This document shows, piece by piece, positions 9,700-19,399 of a DNA stretch of 22,449 nucleotides. Each line of letters opens with the position of its first letter. Position 1 is the stretch's first letter. Source of the stretch: Hemicentrotus pulcherrimus (taxonomy: Eukaryota > Echinodermata > Echinoidea > Camarodonta > Strongylocentrotidae); assembly GCA_003118195.1 (NCBI GenBank), contig BEXV01001710.1, positions 73,327 through 95,775 on the forward strand, given 5' to 3'. A program made the translations under genes and the position numbers. The notes below the pieces were generated by a model. The model made no database searches. It saw nothing but the letters and a program-made list of their open reading frames with translations, and had not been told where the DNA came from.

Positions 9700-10650
9700 G
9701 ATACTGATAGTACAATAAGGCATATGAACAAAGCCACAGTACAGTTAAACCTTCTTCTATTCAACCCAATCGACGAGATCAACATGGCGTTAGTATGTAT
9801 ATGTATATATATTAATGTATAGAGTACAAGAACATAAAACATACATTTAGAAAGGGTTTACAGAAACAGGTCTAGAGTGGAGTGCATGGCAGTGCAGAGT
9901 GGGTGTGTTTTGTATATTAAACCCTTCGCCATTTTAGTTTACCTCCTTTTACGTTGGCTAAGTACTCGTACATCTTTGGAATTGGCCTGCATTATGTTGA
10001 GTTGTAATAAATATAACTCGATTCAGTTCGATCAAATACTGTTTTTAAACTCACCAATTTATCCTTCATGAAAGTACCGCAGTTTACACAGTCAAACAGC
10101 ACCAAACAAACTTCCTCGTTAACATGGTTAAGGCCAAACGGGTAGGGATGGACTGATCCCCAGGAAAAATGCAGCGAACCGTAAGGTTGAGTTATCAAAT
10201 ATTATGGTGTTGCCATGGCTGTAGTCATGGTTCTCTCTTGTTCCTCCAAGCCGTATGTGTTCGTTTGTGTGAGCATGCGTGTGCGTGTGTGTTTGGTTTA
10301 TGAAACATTATGCAGTGCATATCAAATAAGTGTACCCAACTTTTAGAGCTATTATTATGGAAAAGTCATAATCAATGCGATATTGAAATTAGAAGTAACC
10401 TTTTTTCAGATTCATATTTTTCCTGCCACGGACGACTAAGTGCCGGAGGGTTTTAGGTTCCTTAGTTGAACAAAATAAGTTTGGGTTTATGTACCTAATG
10501 TGGGGCAAGCTATATGCATGTTTTACTTTGGTTTTCTTTCTGCCTCATATACTTCACAGTGCTTCATTGTATAGAAGTGATTTAATGTATCCAAGCTCTA
10601 ATAGGATCTTGATTGAATCACAGGATAACCTTAAATCATATTTTAATTAG
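9700..10650. other. Non-coding stretch, no gene recognised
   Basis: Ordinary AT-rich sequence with a short TG-rich patch at about 10255-10295. No protein family or RNA was recognised in it. Confidence 0.45.
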
Positions 10651-10654
10651 CCTA

Positions 10655-11870
10655 ATTCAATTCAATTCAATTCATTTTATTTTCCTCTTTCAATCGTTCA
10701 TATTTACAATGGTGGTACATTTTAACATATTCATGTATTAATATACATATAGATCAATTTGCACAAAACAATACATTTAAAAATAAACATGAAATTAAAA
10801 GGGAAGGAGGGCCGACTAAAAAGTAGAGCTTGTAGGTCGTTAGCCCCCCCCCCTGTAAAAGTAATTATTATAATTTATTATTTTATGAGCAAAAACAACA
10901 ACAATAACAAAAACTGATTCAGTAATACAAAACAACTCACTTTTTAACGCAAAACATTGATAAATACATACATGTTTATAAAACGAAACGATCAAAGTTG
11001 CATAAAGTCACACTGCCAATTATATTGAATTGGGGAATGCAATAGCTTAGTAACTATTCAGAAGAAAGCTTTTAAGTCTCCTTTTGAAAACCTGTATCGA
11101 ATTACACTGTATAATGTCATTTGAAAGAGAATTCCACAGTTTTGGACCTGTAAAAACAAATGTATTTTGTGCAAAAGATGCTCTATGTAATGGTAGATGA
11201 AAAGAACTCGCCTGGCGAGTGAGGTAACTATGAATCGAATAATTTCTTACGAACATATCATTAAAAGGCAAAGGTAATTGTTTAGTGTTTAGCTTGTGCA
11301 TTAACTGTCCAAGCTGGAAAATATACAAGTCTTTAATTTACAAAATGTTATTATTCAGAAAAAGATTATTCGTGTGTGCCCGGAAATCTACATTATTAAT
11401 AATCAGATATCGCTCTTTTTTGTAATATGAAGAGTCTGTTAATTTGGATGTTGCTTCACTGCCCCAGGCAATAAGCCCGTTAGTCAAGTAAGGAAGACAA
11501 AGCGTAGAATACAAGGATAAAATAATATAATGGGGTAGGAAGTGTATTAATTTGCTGAGGATACCAGTGTTGCGAGCACTGATTTTGCAGATTTTGTCAG
11601 TGTGCGCTTTCCAAGATAGTTTTTCATCAAAGAAGTCCAAAAAATTCAGTTGATCGGGCCCTTTGAATGACAGTACCATCAACGATTATACACTTAGGCA
11701 AAGTTGCAACCTTATTACTAAATAGCATGTAACTAGTTTTGTCTAAGTTAAGTGACAGTTTGTTTGCCTTTATCCAATTTGCCACAATTTTAAGCTCGTT
11801 ATTGATCGTAAAATTTGGCTCTGATATAAAAACACAATTTTCAATGAATGTTGTGGTGTATGCAGATATT
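10655..11870 (-). pseudogene. 5'-truncated LINE reverse transcriptase with microsatellite tail, minus strand
   Basis: Read on the minus strand, the copy starts near 11860 with FIENCVFISEP, just after the expected YADD position, and continues NELKIVANWIKANKLSLNLD and KTSYMLFS. A frameshift near 11625-11640 leads into DEKLSWKAHTDKICK, then LPHYIILSLYSTLCLPYL and LIAWGSEATSKL. An in-frame TAA at 11338-11340 is followed by YIFQLGQLMHKLNTKQLP, FTGPKLWNSLSNDI and FKRRLKSFLLNSY, which is the family's usual C-terminus. Its stop is followed by about 390 bases of 3' UTR, an AATAAA signal near 10675 and a (TTGAA)n tail ending near 10655. The endonuclease and most of the RT are missing through 5' truncation. 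The organisation fits CR1/Jockey-type LINEs. Confidence 0.85.
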
Positions 11871-12300
11871 TAGGGGTGGCTCTTACAAAGTAGTTTTAAA
11901 TTGAAGTTTATGAAGTGTGCCAACCATCACAGAGAACTAATGGCCTTTGTATGTTGTGAATGTGTGCTGCACAGCACATTATGAGTGGTGTCTGATCAGA
12001 AATGTTTGCAGGCAATGGGGGACACCAGGTCTAAGATTTATTATTATTACTATTATTCATTTATTGGTATATTATGATCGATCAGCAGCACAAGGGTACA
12101 GTGATGCAAATTATATACATGAACAATAGTATTGTAACGAAACATAGTAAATGAATCTGTAACAAAATGACAATGCAGCAGAATGGCGTATTGTATTATG
12201 GTCAAGCATAGTACTTTCTGAAATTCAGCATTTTGTTCTTCATGTCAAATTTCAGTGTATAAACAATATGAATTTAACACAAATCAAACCAATTAAAAAT
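11871..12300. other. Non-coding stretch, nothing recognised
   Basis: AT-rich sequence between the LINE and the (TA)n/tandem-repeat block, with no coding or RNA feature that I can support. Confidence 0.45.
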
Positions 12301-12310
12301 GAGTAACATA

Positions 12311-12337
12311 TACATATATATATATATATATATATAC
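12311..12337. repeat. (TA)n microsatellite
   Basis: A nearly perfect alternating TA run embedded in ACATATACATA sequence. Confidence 0.85.
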
Positions 12338-12616
12338 ATATCAAGTGACATATTTATGTACTTTTTTACCCCCATAATAAGTGAAAACAAAAATGACAAG
12401 TTGATGGAACAAGAGATTTTTAAAATATAGCATAAGAAGTCGAGACTTAACGAATGCTTGTGGAATATAGATAACTGCAGCAAAAGATATACAAAACATC
12501 ACATGCAATGGTAAAAAACGGCATCAAAGTCACATAACTACTGCATATATACTTCACAGTTCCCAATACCAGTATGAAATTAATTTTGAAAAAAAAGGAA
12601 AGTACAAAAATCATAT

Positions 12617-13335
12617 GCCATGATAATATTCCTTGATATATATATATATATATACGTATATAATGAAGCACAGAATCAGAATACTATACAAATAGAACAG
12701 TATTACTTTATAACGTAATATGGTATTACTTCAGAAAATATGCCATTATAATCTTCTTATATATATATATATATATTCATATACATTTATAATGAGGCAC
12801 CTAATTAATATGCAATACAGTTAGTACAGTAATACTTTCTTACATAGTATGGTATTACTTCAAAAAATGTGCCATGATAATCTTCTTAAATATACATTAT
12901 AATGAATCACAGAATCAATATGGTTTACAGTTTACAAAAAGTACAGTAATACTTTCTAACGTAGTATGATATTACCTCAGAGAATACGCCATGATAATCT
13001 TCCTATATATCCATAAATAGTGAAGCACCTAAACAATTTATTCTACAGTTAGTGCAGTAGGCCTAATACTTTCTTACGTGGTATGGTATTACTTCAGAAA
13101 ATATACCATAATATCTTCTTATATATGTATACATATATAATGAGGCACAAAACCGATATAATTTACAGTTAGTACAGTCATACTTTGTATTAAACGTATG
13201 CGATATAACTTCAGAAAATACGCCATGATAACCTTCCTATATATTCATATAACAATGAAGCATTACATAATGGATTTAATTGACAGTACAAAATACTTTT
13301 TAATATACTATTGTAATACTTGAGAAAATTTAATT
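12617..13335. repeat. Irregular tandem array of ~118-bp units
   Basis: Six units start with AATGA(A/G)GCAC or close variants at about 12662, 12791, 12901, 13019, 13139 and 13254, giving spacings of 129, 110, 118, 120 and 115. A partial unit precedes them at 12617. Each contains ACAGTTAGTACAGTAATACT, then GGTATTACTTCAGAAAATA and GCCATGATAATCTTC. Much of the length variation comes from a TA-dinucleotide stretch at the unit junctions. The copies are well diverged, so the array is old. No protein frame spans it. Confidence 0.8.
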
Positions 13336-13749
13336 GTGACTTTAGTAGTCAATAGAAAACGTTATTTTACCATTAAACAGGTATCATCGTGTATCACCAA
13401 TGTTTATAACTAATATTGAGAAAAAGGAAGGTTTGCCACTAGGTTAATGTTACATTCAACATTTCATTCATAAAACCATGTATGCTCAGACACAGTACAT
13501 ATTTTGGTATTGGAGCAAGAGTCGTTTCTTTTTCTTCAAGTCTTCTAAAATGTGATATAAGTACCTCCAAATGAGAATACATACAATCAATAAAACAAAT
13601 ACAAATTAATATCTTTTTTTCTTCATTTAATTGTTTGATTGGGCAAATCCAAGTTAAATATATGTATGTCTTATATATACCTAGTTCCATCATTGCAAGT
13701 ATTGTTGAATTGTATTATGGAATTGGGAACATTAACTGACATGAGAATA
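13336..13749. other. Non-coding stretch, nothing recognised
   Basis: AT-rich sequence between the tandem array and the candidate terminal exon. If 13750-13845 is a last exon on the minus strand, this would hold its 3' UTR, but I could not fix a polyadenylation site. Confidence 0.35.
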
Positions 13750-13845
13750 TCATTCTTTTTCATGTTTTGATTCACGCTCCAGTAGGGCTATCAGCTTGAT
13801 ACAGTCATCAGATCGACTGAATCCGAGATCAAGTGTGGTGGGAAA
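13750..13845 (-). CDS. Candidate terminal coding exon, minus strand
   Basis: Downstream of an acceptor-like TATTAG, a phase-0 frame reads FPTTLDLGFSRSDDCIKL and then IALLERESKHEKE, ending at TGA (13750-13752). The patch is richer in GC than its surroundings and the peptide has a helix-like 'CIKLIALLERE' end. I do not recognise a family. A possible 29-nt exon at 16114-16142 (acceptor ACTTGTAG, weak donor GTTTAG) would convert the phase-1 end of exon 17347-17458 to phase 0 here, but its donor is poor. A 31-codon frame can occur by chance, so this stays tentative. Confidence 0.3.
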   Translation of the reverse strand, partial: FPTTLDLGFSRSDDCIKLIALLERESKHEKE

Positions 13846-13849
13846 CTAA

Positions 13850-14524
13850 TATGGGACAAAATAACGTGGACTTGCTCAATTAAAAGATAATTGGATATTG
13901 GCAATCAATTTTAACTCATGATCTAGGACCGTGACAAAATAATAATTCTTCTGGTTGTTCCAACAGTTATATGCTATAATTATAATACATGAACAGTATA
14001 CATACACAAAATAGAGGCCATCACGACAAGCGAGGGTTTCAACACAGATTTAGAAACATTGATTTAAGAGTATAATCAAATTCAAATACATATTTACTAC
14101 AGTACAGAGTGTGATCCAAATCAGTTGCACTAATAAGTAATAATATTGCAGTGCAAGATTAATTTAAAAATGACCGATTTGAGGAGTAAAAGCTAACATT
14201 GCTTTCATTGATTGGTCAACAGGACCAATAATTGTATTTCTTCTATTGGCAGAATATTGAGAAATATATCGTTTTATCAAGACGTCGTATAAAAAATCCT
14301 GCAAAAACATGTACAAATATATATAATGAAGTATAAAAGAAGAAATACATATACAAATTCAAAAATAGGATATGATATCTCACTTTTCATAAGGCAAATT
14401 GTAGGAATTGAAAGACAGTAACATTTGCTAATTTAACTTTTCACCGCTGCTAAAACATATGATTGTGTAAAATGATATATTACAAAAATAATAATCTAGT
14501 TGTTTAATGTCAGAATTGTTCATC
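13850..14524. other. Non-coding stretch, nothing recognised
   Basis: AT-rich sequence with no identifiable feature before the hairpin-ended element begins at 14525. Confidence 0.45.
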
Positions 14525-15739
14525 AGGTGGGCTGTACAACGTACAGACCACCTTATAATTTCGTTAGAATTGCCTTTATTAATTTTTTTATTTATTTATT
14601 TATTATTATTAAATATTTTTCTTATTTCTAACCACTTTTTTGTGGACAAGATAACTTGAAAATGGCTCAATCAAATGTTTTAAAGTTTGGCACACATATG
14701 AATAGGCATATGTACAAAGCACAATAACATTTTCAACATTGACCTTTACTGATGACGTCATCTAGGCGCCATTTTGTAAAATTTTACGAAAATCAACTCA
14801 TGATCATATCTTCATAACTAAAAAGTATTTCTCATTCATATTTACCATGATCAAGGTCAATATACGTCCGGTCAATTTCAGGTCAAATAACGCAAAAATT
14901 TGATGTGCTCAAAATCGTCTTAAAATCATTTTGCATATGTTTTAGGCCATTCTAAGCATTTTTTTAAAAATCGCACAAACGCACATGCGCGCGCGTTTTT
15001 GCGCGTAAAACTATTACCCAACATTTAATCGCCATTTTTTTTTTTCTTTCATAATATTTCACATATTCTTACAAACAAATTGATACCATGTTTGTCTCTT
15101 TATGACTATTAATAACGGAATAATCGACCGTTTTACAAACATTTCTGTGCGCGCGAGCTCTTGTAATACATAGCATATATGGGCAAAAACGTGCCTATAC
15201 AAAATCTATTGTAGCTCTTTAGGATGCAAGGTGATCCCAATTTTTTTCGTATTTTAATAGAGTATGATTCTGAGATATTGTTTCATGTCTCATTTGACCC
15301 ACAATTAACTCATGACGTCATCATAATGGCCTCTGAACTCAACATTCCAATTTGCATATTACGACGTCAGCATATTTAAGGAAAATAGATCTCTGTATCT
15401 CTGTAAATATTGATCAATTTTCTTCCAAATTTTGATATGTTGTAGCTGAGACAATTATCTACAAATGCAGTCAACACGAAATTTCATTTTGACAATGGCT
15501 TCACGGGGTATTTTTGCGATTAAAGGAGGCATATCAATTTTTTAAATTGTGCGTGTATTCTCTATAGGACATGACCTTTTCTCAAAACTCGATTCTACAT
15601 TCCCGTCTTTCACGAGCAATATCTACGTCGTTTTAGCTTCATTTACGCTGAACTTCGAGTATTTTATAGATGAGACAACAAGCTATCTCAAATGTACCCT
15701 TAATTTTGTCTCATTTTTTTGTTTGATCAGCCCACCTAA
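14525..15739 (+). mobile_element. 1.2-kb hairpin-ended non-autonomous element
   Basis: The left end AGGTGGGCTGTACAACGTAC folds into a 12-bp stem with one mismatch (partner GTACAGACCACC), followed by TTTCGTTAGAATTG. This matches the hairpin termini at 1143, 5511 and 5573. The right end CAGCCCACCT (15730-15739) is the exact reverse complement of the first ten bases, so this copy seems complete. The interior has T runs, TGACGTCA sites at about 14754 and 15313, a related GACGTCA near 15363, and alternating CG runs (14983-15005, 15149-15156). The 119-codon frame at 15549-15908 crosses the right end and has no recognised domain. The superfamily is unknown. Confidence 0.65.
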
Positions 15740-16661
15740 AATTGTTCCAAACAAGTATTACAAATCTAGTTTATATTTATATAAATATACATATATTTGT
15801 TTGTTCTTCTTCAATTCATATGTCGAATTATCTGTGACATTTAATTCAAGTATGAAGTACATCGATTTCTTTTACATCCATGTGCCCGAATGTATTTTTC
15901 TCACTTGAGGCACATTGATATTCACTGCAATCTATTATGTAATTAATATCCAAATGTTTCAAACATTCGAACTGAACATAGTACAATCAACTCTACCCAA
16001 ATGCATAATTTATATTCATAGCTTACTTTGAGGAAATGCCCTCAATATCAGACATTATTTTCTTAAACATTAACAATGAACAACATCAATTATAAAATCT
16101 CCCAGACCTAAACCTCGCCTGTGTTCCGGGGTTCACTTTCTTCTACAAGTAGTACAGGGTAACAGAAAATAACGAAACTAAGCGCAGACTTTGTAGTTAG
16201 TCGATGCCATATGTTGAGTCTCAAGATAGTCTTGTATCAAGACTTCCTTATCAAAAATATAATTTACATCTCATCGCAATACTTATTACTAAGCTTAATT
16301 ATGAAAACATGATAATATCACCACTTATAAAATGGCAATATTGTACACTGTCATAAATCTTTGAATTGTCTCTTGATGAATCGACGGTTTTATGTTCTCT
16401 AAAGTCAGCACATATATTAACAAGCAATAAAGTGTTGGCAAAAGTCAATGGGCTAGGAAATATGTTTTGTTTATTACAAATAAATAACAAGAATAGATGG
16501 ATCATCGACTAAGCGCAGTCGAAAGCGATGCCTATATACGCCATAAACTGATTTTACAAACGAAAAACGGAAGCAATCTTCAAAATTCGAGTTTGCTTGT
16601 TATCTATTAACAGATTCAAGGAATATGGTGATTACAATTACACTATTTTTCATATACATGT
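15740..16661. other. Non-coding stretch with one weak micro-exon candidate
   Basis: Mostly AT-rich sequence. On the minus strand, 16114-16142 is preceded by a pyrimidine-rich stretch and TAG and followed by GTTTAG. It would code for about ten residues (ESEPRNTGE) in a phase linking the exon at 17347-17458 to 13750-13845. The donor is weak and I do not call it a gene feature. Confidence 0.3.
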
Positions 16662-17110
16662 ATGACCCTTGTTCTTTGACCGCATGCCTCTAAAATCTAA
16701 TCAGTTAATTGGCTCTGCAAGAGACATATATGTCCTGAACTTGATAGTAACCCATCTATCAGTTCTATAATGCTAATGCGTTCACAAGCTATTTTTGCAT
16801 ACAAAATGAGCCCCATGAACTTGACCTTTGACCTCATGACCCTTAAATCTAATCAGTTCATTGGCTCTGCAATATACATACATGTCTTGAATTTGATGGG
16901 AATTAATCCATTAATCGGTTATAATGAAAATATGATCACGAGCTATTTTTGCATACATAATGAGCCCTGTGACCTTTGACCTCGTGAACCCGAAAAAAAA
17001 TCAGCTCATTGGCTCTGCAAGATACATACATGACCCAAGTTTTGCGGAGTCCATCAATCGGTTCTTGAGATAACGCGATCACGAGAACGGGAGTTACGGA
17101 TGGACGGCTA
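16662..17110 (+). repeat. Three tandem copies of a ~150-bp repeat
   Basis: Units start at about 16662, 16814 and 16969. Each has a TGACCTTTGACC-like start, then AATCAGTTCATTGGCTCTGC, AGATACATACATG, a 'CATCAATCGGTT' segment, a 'GATCACGAGCTATTTTTGCA' segment and ATGAGCCC. The third ends differently, with GAGAACGGGAGTTACGGATG. The TGACCTTTGACC motif resembles a nuclear-receptor direct repeat, but no function can be concluded. Confidence 0.75.
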
Positions 17111-17164
17111 ATTCATCGTGGAAGCATGAATACAGCAACAAAATGGCATTTCTTGCGAATCAAT

Positions 17165-17200
17165 ATTTCACTGTGACGGCAAATGCCGTCACAGTGAAAT
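17165..17200. repeat. Perfect 17-bp-arm palindrome
   Basis: ATTTCACTGTGACGGCA is followed after two A residues by its exact reverse complement. It directly follows the 150-bp repeats and may be their original terminus, a near-perfect cruciform-forming element. Confidence 0.9.
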
Positions 17201-17346
17201 GTGGCTTCAGGTATGTCCGATCTTTTCCTGTATCACTCTTCTGAGTTGTGCAAACGTCATGGATGACTCATCTGAAATGAGGATAACAGGGGAAAAAAAA
17301 CAGTTATATATTTAAATACTTTTTGTTATTATAAGCAAATAATTAC

Positions 17347-17458
17347 CGTTGGTGTAGGTGATGGGACAAACTGTCACTTTCCAGGCTATCTGGATGTAGC
17401 GCTGAGGAAAGATAGCGTATACATTCAGATCGCCGAGGGAGTGATAGTTTTCCATCAC
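17347..17458 (-). CDS. Candidate internal exon, function unknown
   Basis: A strong acceptor (CCTTTTGGTTTCAG) precedes 112 bases that end at a GTAATT donor. In phase 0 it reads VMENYHSLGDLNVYAIFPQR, then YIQIAWKVTVCPITYTN, and ends in phase 1. The codons favour C or G in third position, as in the death-domain exon, against an AT-rich background, which supports coding. The other open frame (beginning DGKLSLPRRSECIRY) would fit the phase left by exon 18491-18783 directly but has worse codon use. A 35-nt candidate at 18231-18265 (acceptor TAATTGCAG, donor GTAAAT) would bridge the phases. I do not recognise the domain. It may be the next part of the death-domain gene or another gene. Confidence 0.45.
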
Positions 17459-17558
17459 CTGAAACCAAAAGGTGATTATTTGCTTTATATTCCACATCGA
17501 TTCCACATCAATTAACAGTAACAAACGGTGCACGATACGTACATGTACAGTGCATGCA

Positions 17559-17578
17559 GTATACGTACGTACGTATAC
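17559..17578. repeat. 20-bp perfect palindrome of GTAC/GTATAC
   Basis: GTATAC, ACGT repeats and GTATAC make a fully self-complementary 20-base sequence. Nearby GTACATGTAC and TGCATGCA are also short palindromes. Confidence 0.85.
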
Positions 17579-17590
17579 GCAACGTAAACA

Positions 17591-17667
17591 ATCTTAAGTG
17601 AAAGTGCGTTACACTGTATAGATAGTGCTACTATCTTCAGTGAAAGTGCGTTGCACTATGTAGATAT
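17591..17667 (+). repeat. Two direct copies of a ~34-bp unit, period 42
   Basis: ATCTTAAGTGAAAGTGCGTT followed by ACACTGTATAGATA is repeated about 42 bases on as ATCTTCAGTGAAAGTGCGTT followed by GCACTATGTAGATA. This is a small local duplication with a few differences. Confidence 0.75.
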
Positions 17668-18490
17668 ACTGTGTAACAAACTTTTCGTCTCCACTCAATG
17701 AACGGCTATCTTTCATCACGTCGTGAGTTACTTTTGACCAATCTTAGAGCCAGATTCTTAGTATGTTGATTATAATTTAATTTTATTCATCGATGCTTGC
17801 AGCACTAGAAACTTTGACAGATTGTTTGGAATAAATATAACTGCAACACACTATCAAAGTTATATATATAGTTGTTTTCGTGTGTGGCAAGGAGTGTGGC
17901 TAAAATAGGAATTCCAATACAATAGTACAATCAAACCTGTCTATAGCGACCGCCCAAGGGAAAACACAAAATTTGATTTTCGTACACTTGTGGTCTTGGT
18001 TTAAAGTACATGTTTTTAATTAGAAGCCATTTCTTTAAAGGGAAACATAACATATGGTCTTTGTTGACAGGTCACTAAAGCAGGTTTGACTGTGAAACAA
18101 TAATGAAAGGGTAGGGGTGTGAATTTTCAACTATTCAAGGGTGACATTGGGTTAGAGACGAGACTAACAATTACCAGACTAACATATTGAGTGATATCAT
18201 AATTGCAATTTATAGCTTGGTCTTATTTACCCAAAGCAGTATTAGCCACATTTTTCCTGTAGGCTCTGCAATTATCATTACTTCAGCAACGTCCTGCACG
18301 TTTGTGGCCTGGTTATAGCCCATTATGTGAGAAAAATCAAGTCAGATCACATTGCTCATGAAGGCTGTAACTTATCAGCGGAAATATTGGAGGTAAAGAT
18401 ATTTGTCTCAGTGTATTGCCATCAGAAGTTAAAATAGAGGTAAATGACATATATCTCGAGCGCCATCTCAGTCTCCAATGTGATACTTAC

Positions 18491-18783
18491 TTCCCTGCGG
18501 TAACATGTCGGCTGCATATCCCAACCTGGCATCCTTCATGGCAGTGCGTAGTCTGTCCACCTGGTCACCCGGCCTAACCCTACGTCTCCAGTCACGGAGC
18601 ATCTCCTCGAAGCCTGATCTTGAGACACTGTTGAAGGTCAAATCCGGTCTGTTCAGGTACTTCTCTACGGCTGAATGCGAGAAGCCGAGCTGGTAGCCCA
18701 GACCCTGGACGTCCTTGGGTATGTACAAGACATTGGTGAAGGTCTTAAGCAGCTTGTCTGAAGCAAAATGATGCTGCCCTTGC
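18491..18783 (-). CDS. Death-domain exon of a UPA-death-domain (UNC5/PIDD-like) protein
   Basis: The exon follows a clear acceptor (CTTCTCTGGTTGCTCTGCAG) and ends at a consensus GTAAGT donor (18485-18490). It begins in phase 2 and ends in phase 1. Its 97 codons start QGQHHFASDKLLKTFTNV and include LYIPKDVQGLGYQLGF, SHSAVEKYLN, FEEMLRDWRRR and QVDRLRTAMKDARLGYAADM. This is the six-helix death-domain pattern: LG..LG in helix 2, a conserved W in helix 5, and the 'L..AL...G...AA' end. Death domains mediate homotypic adaptor assembly in apoptosis and immune signalling. In UNC5 and PIDD this domain ends the protein. Read-through past the donor adds KYHIGD and a stop at 18468, so this could instead be the terminal exon. 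Confidence 0.75.
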
Positions 18784-18861
18784 CTGCAGAGCAACCAGAG
18801 AAGATGGAGATATTAGAAAGCAAAATCATGAAGAAGAAGATGAATCTGCCGGTAGATTTCA

Positions 18862-19364
18862 GGGGAAAGTTGAGTTCTTCTTCCAGACCGCAAATAACTT
18901 CAAAGTGCATGGTTATTGCTCTTATTCTTTTTAAAGACATTTCTAGAACCTAAAAATGCTATGAAGGTAGTTTAAGACCCCAAAATATGTGAAATTTAGC
19001 TAATATGATCATACCATTTTACCTCTTTTCTCCCCCAAAATACGCAGACCGTTAATTAACGAATTAATTCATAATAACAATACAAAAAGTCAACAAAAAT
19101 CCAACATCTGTATAAGCTGGGATAAAACGTATTGGACGCTATTTAATTTTTTCAACGGCTGGTTCAAATTATCAAATAAGAAATGGTTATATTTATGGAC
19201 ATTTCAGCCGTCCCTGAACTGATTTTGATGAAACAAAGATGATTTTGTCATTTAAATTGTATGTTTTTTTTCAAATTTGACACTCAGTTTTTCATTATCT
19301 CACACACAAATTATTTTGTGTAGCGCCCACTGCAACAGAAAACGATCAATTATCGACTATCCCT
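18862..19364. mobile_element. TTAA-flanked inverted-repeat element, copy B
   Basis: Second copy of the family at 4105-4659. It starts GGGGAAAGTTGAGTTCTTC and ends CTATCCC before TTAA at 19365-19368. Its left flank reads TTCA instead of TTAA. Immediately right of the TTAA a further element start, AGGGATAGTTGAGTTCTGTT, appears and then breaks into other sequence, so two element ends stand back to back. It lies in the intron between the micro-exon and the death-domain exon. Confidence 0.75.
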
Positions 19365-19399
19365 TTAAAGGGATAGTTGAGTTCTGTTAAGGGGGCGCC

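Noticed and set aside
11338..11682. Intact gene of unknown function
   Set aside because: It is the middle of a LINE reverse transcriptase broken by a frameshift and a stop.
11845..11870. Plus-strand VVYAD-like peptide that might be an inverted LINE YADD box
   Set aside because: Only about five residues match, followed at once by a stop; no neighbouring RT motif in that orientation supports a twin-priming inversion.
12617..13335. CRISPR-like array
   Set aside because: The units are about 118 bp, diverged and without short constant repeats separated by unique spacers; the genome is eukaryotic.
15549..15908. 119-codon plus-strand open frame
   Set aside because: It crosses the right boundary of the hairpin-ended element, is rich in AT-driven Phe/Tyr/Ile, and shows no domain.
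18231..18265. 35-nt micro-exon that would bridge exons 18491-18783 and 17347-17458
   Set aside because: The phase fits and a TAATTGCAG acceptor exists, but the peptide is not protein-like, the donor is only GTAAAT, and a phase match has a one in three chance.
18505..18953. Plus-strand and second minus-strand frames over the death-domain exon
   Set aside because: They are shadows of the coding exon and of the adjacent repeat; only one frame shows a domain and splice sites.
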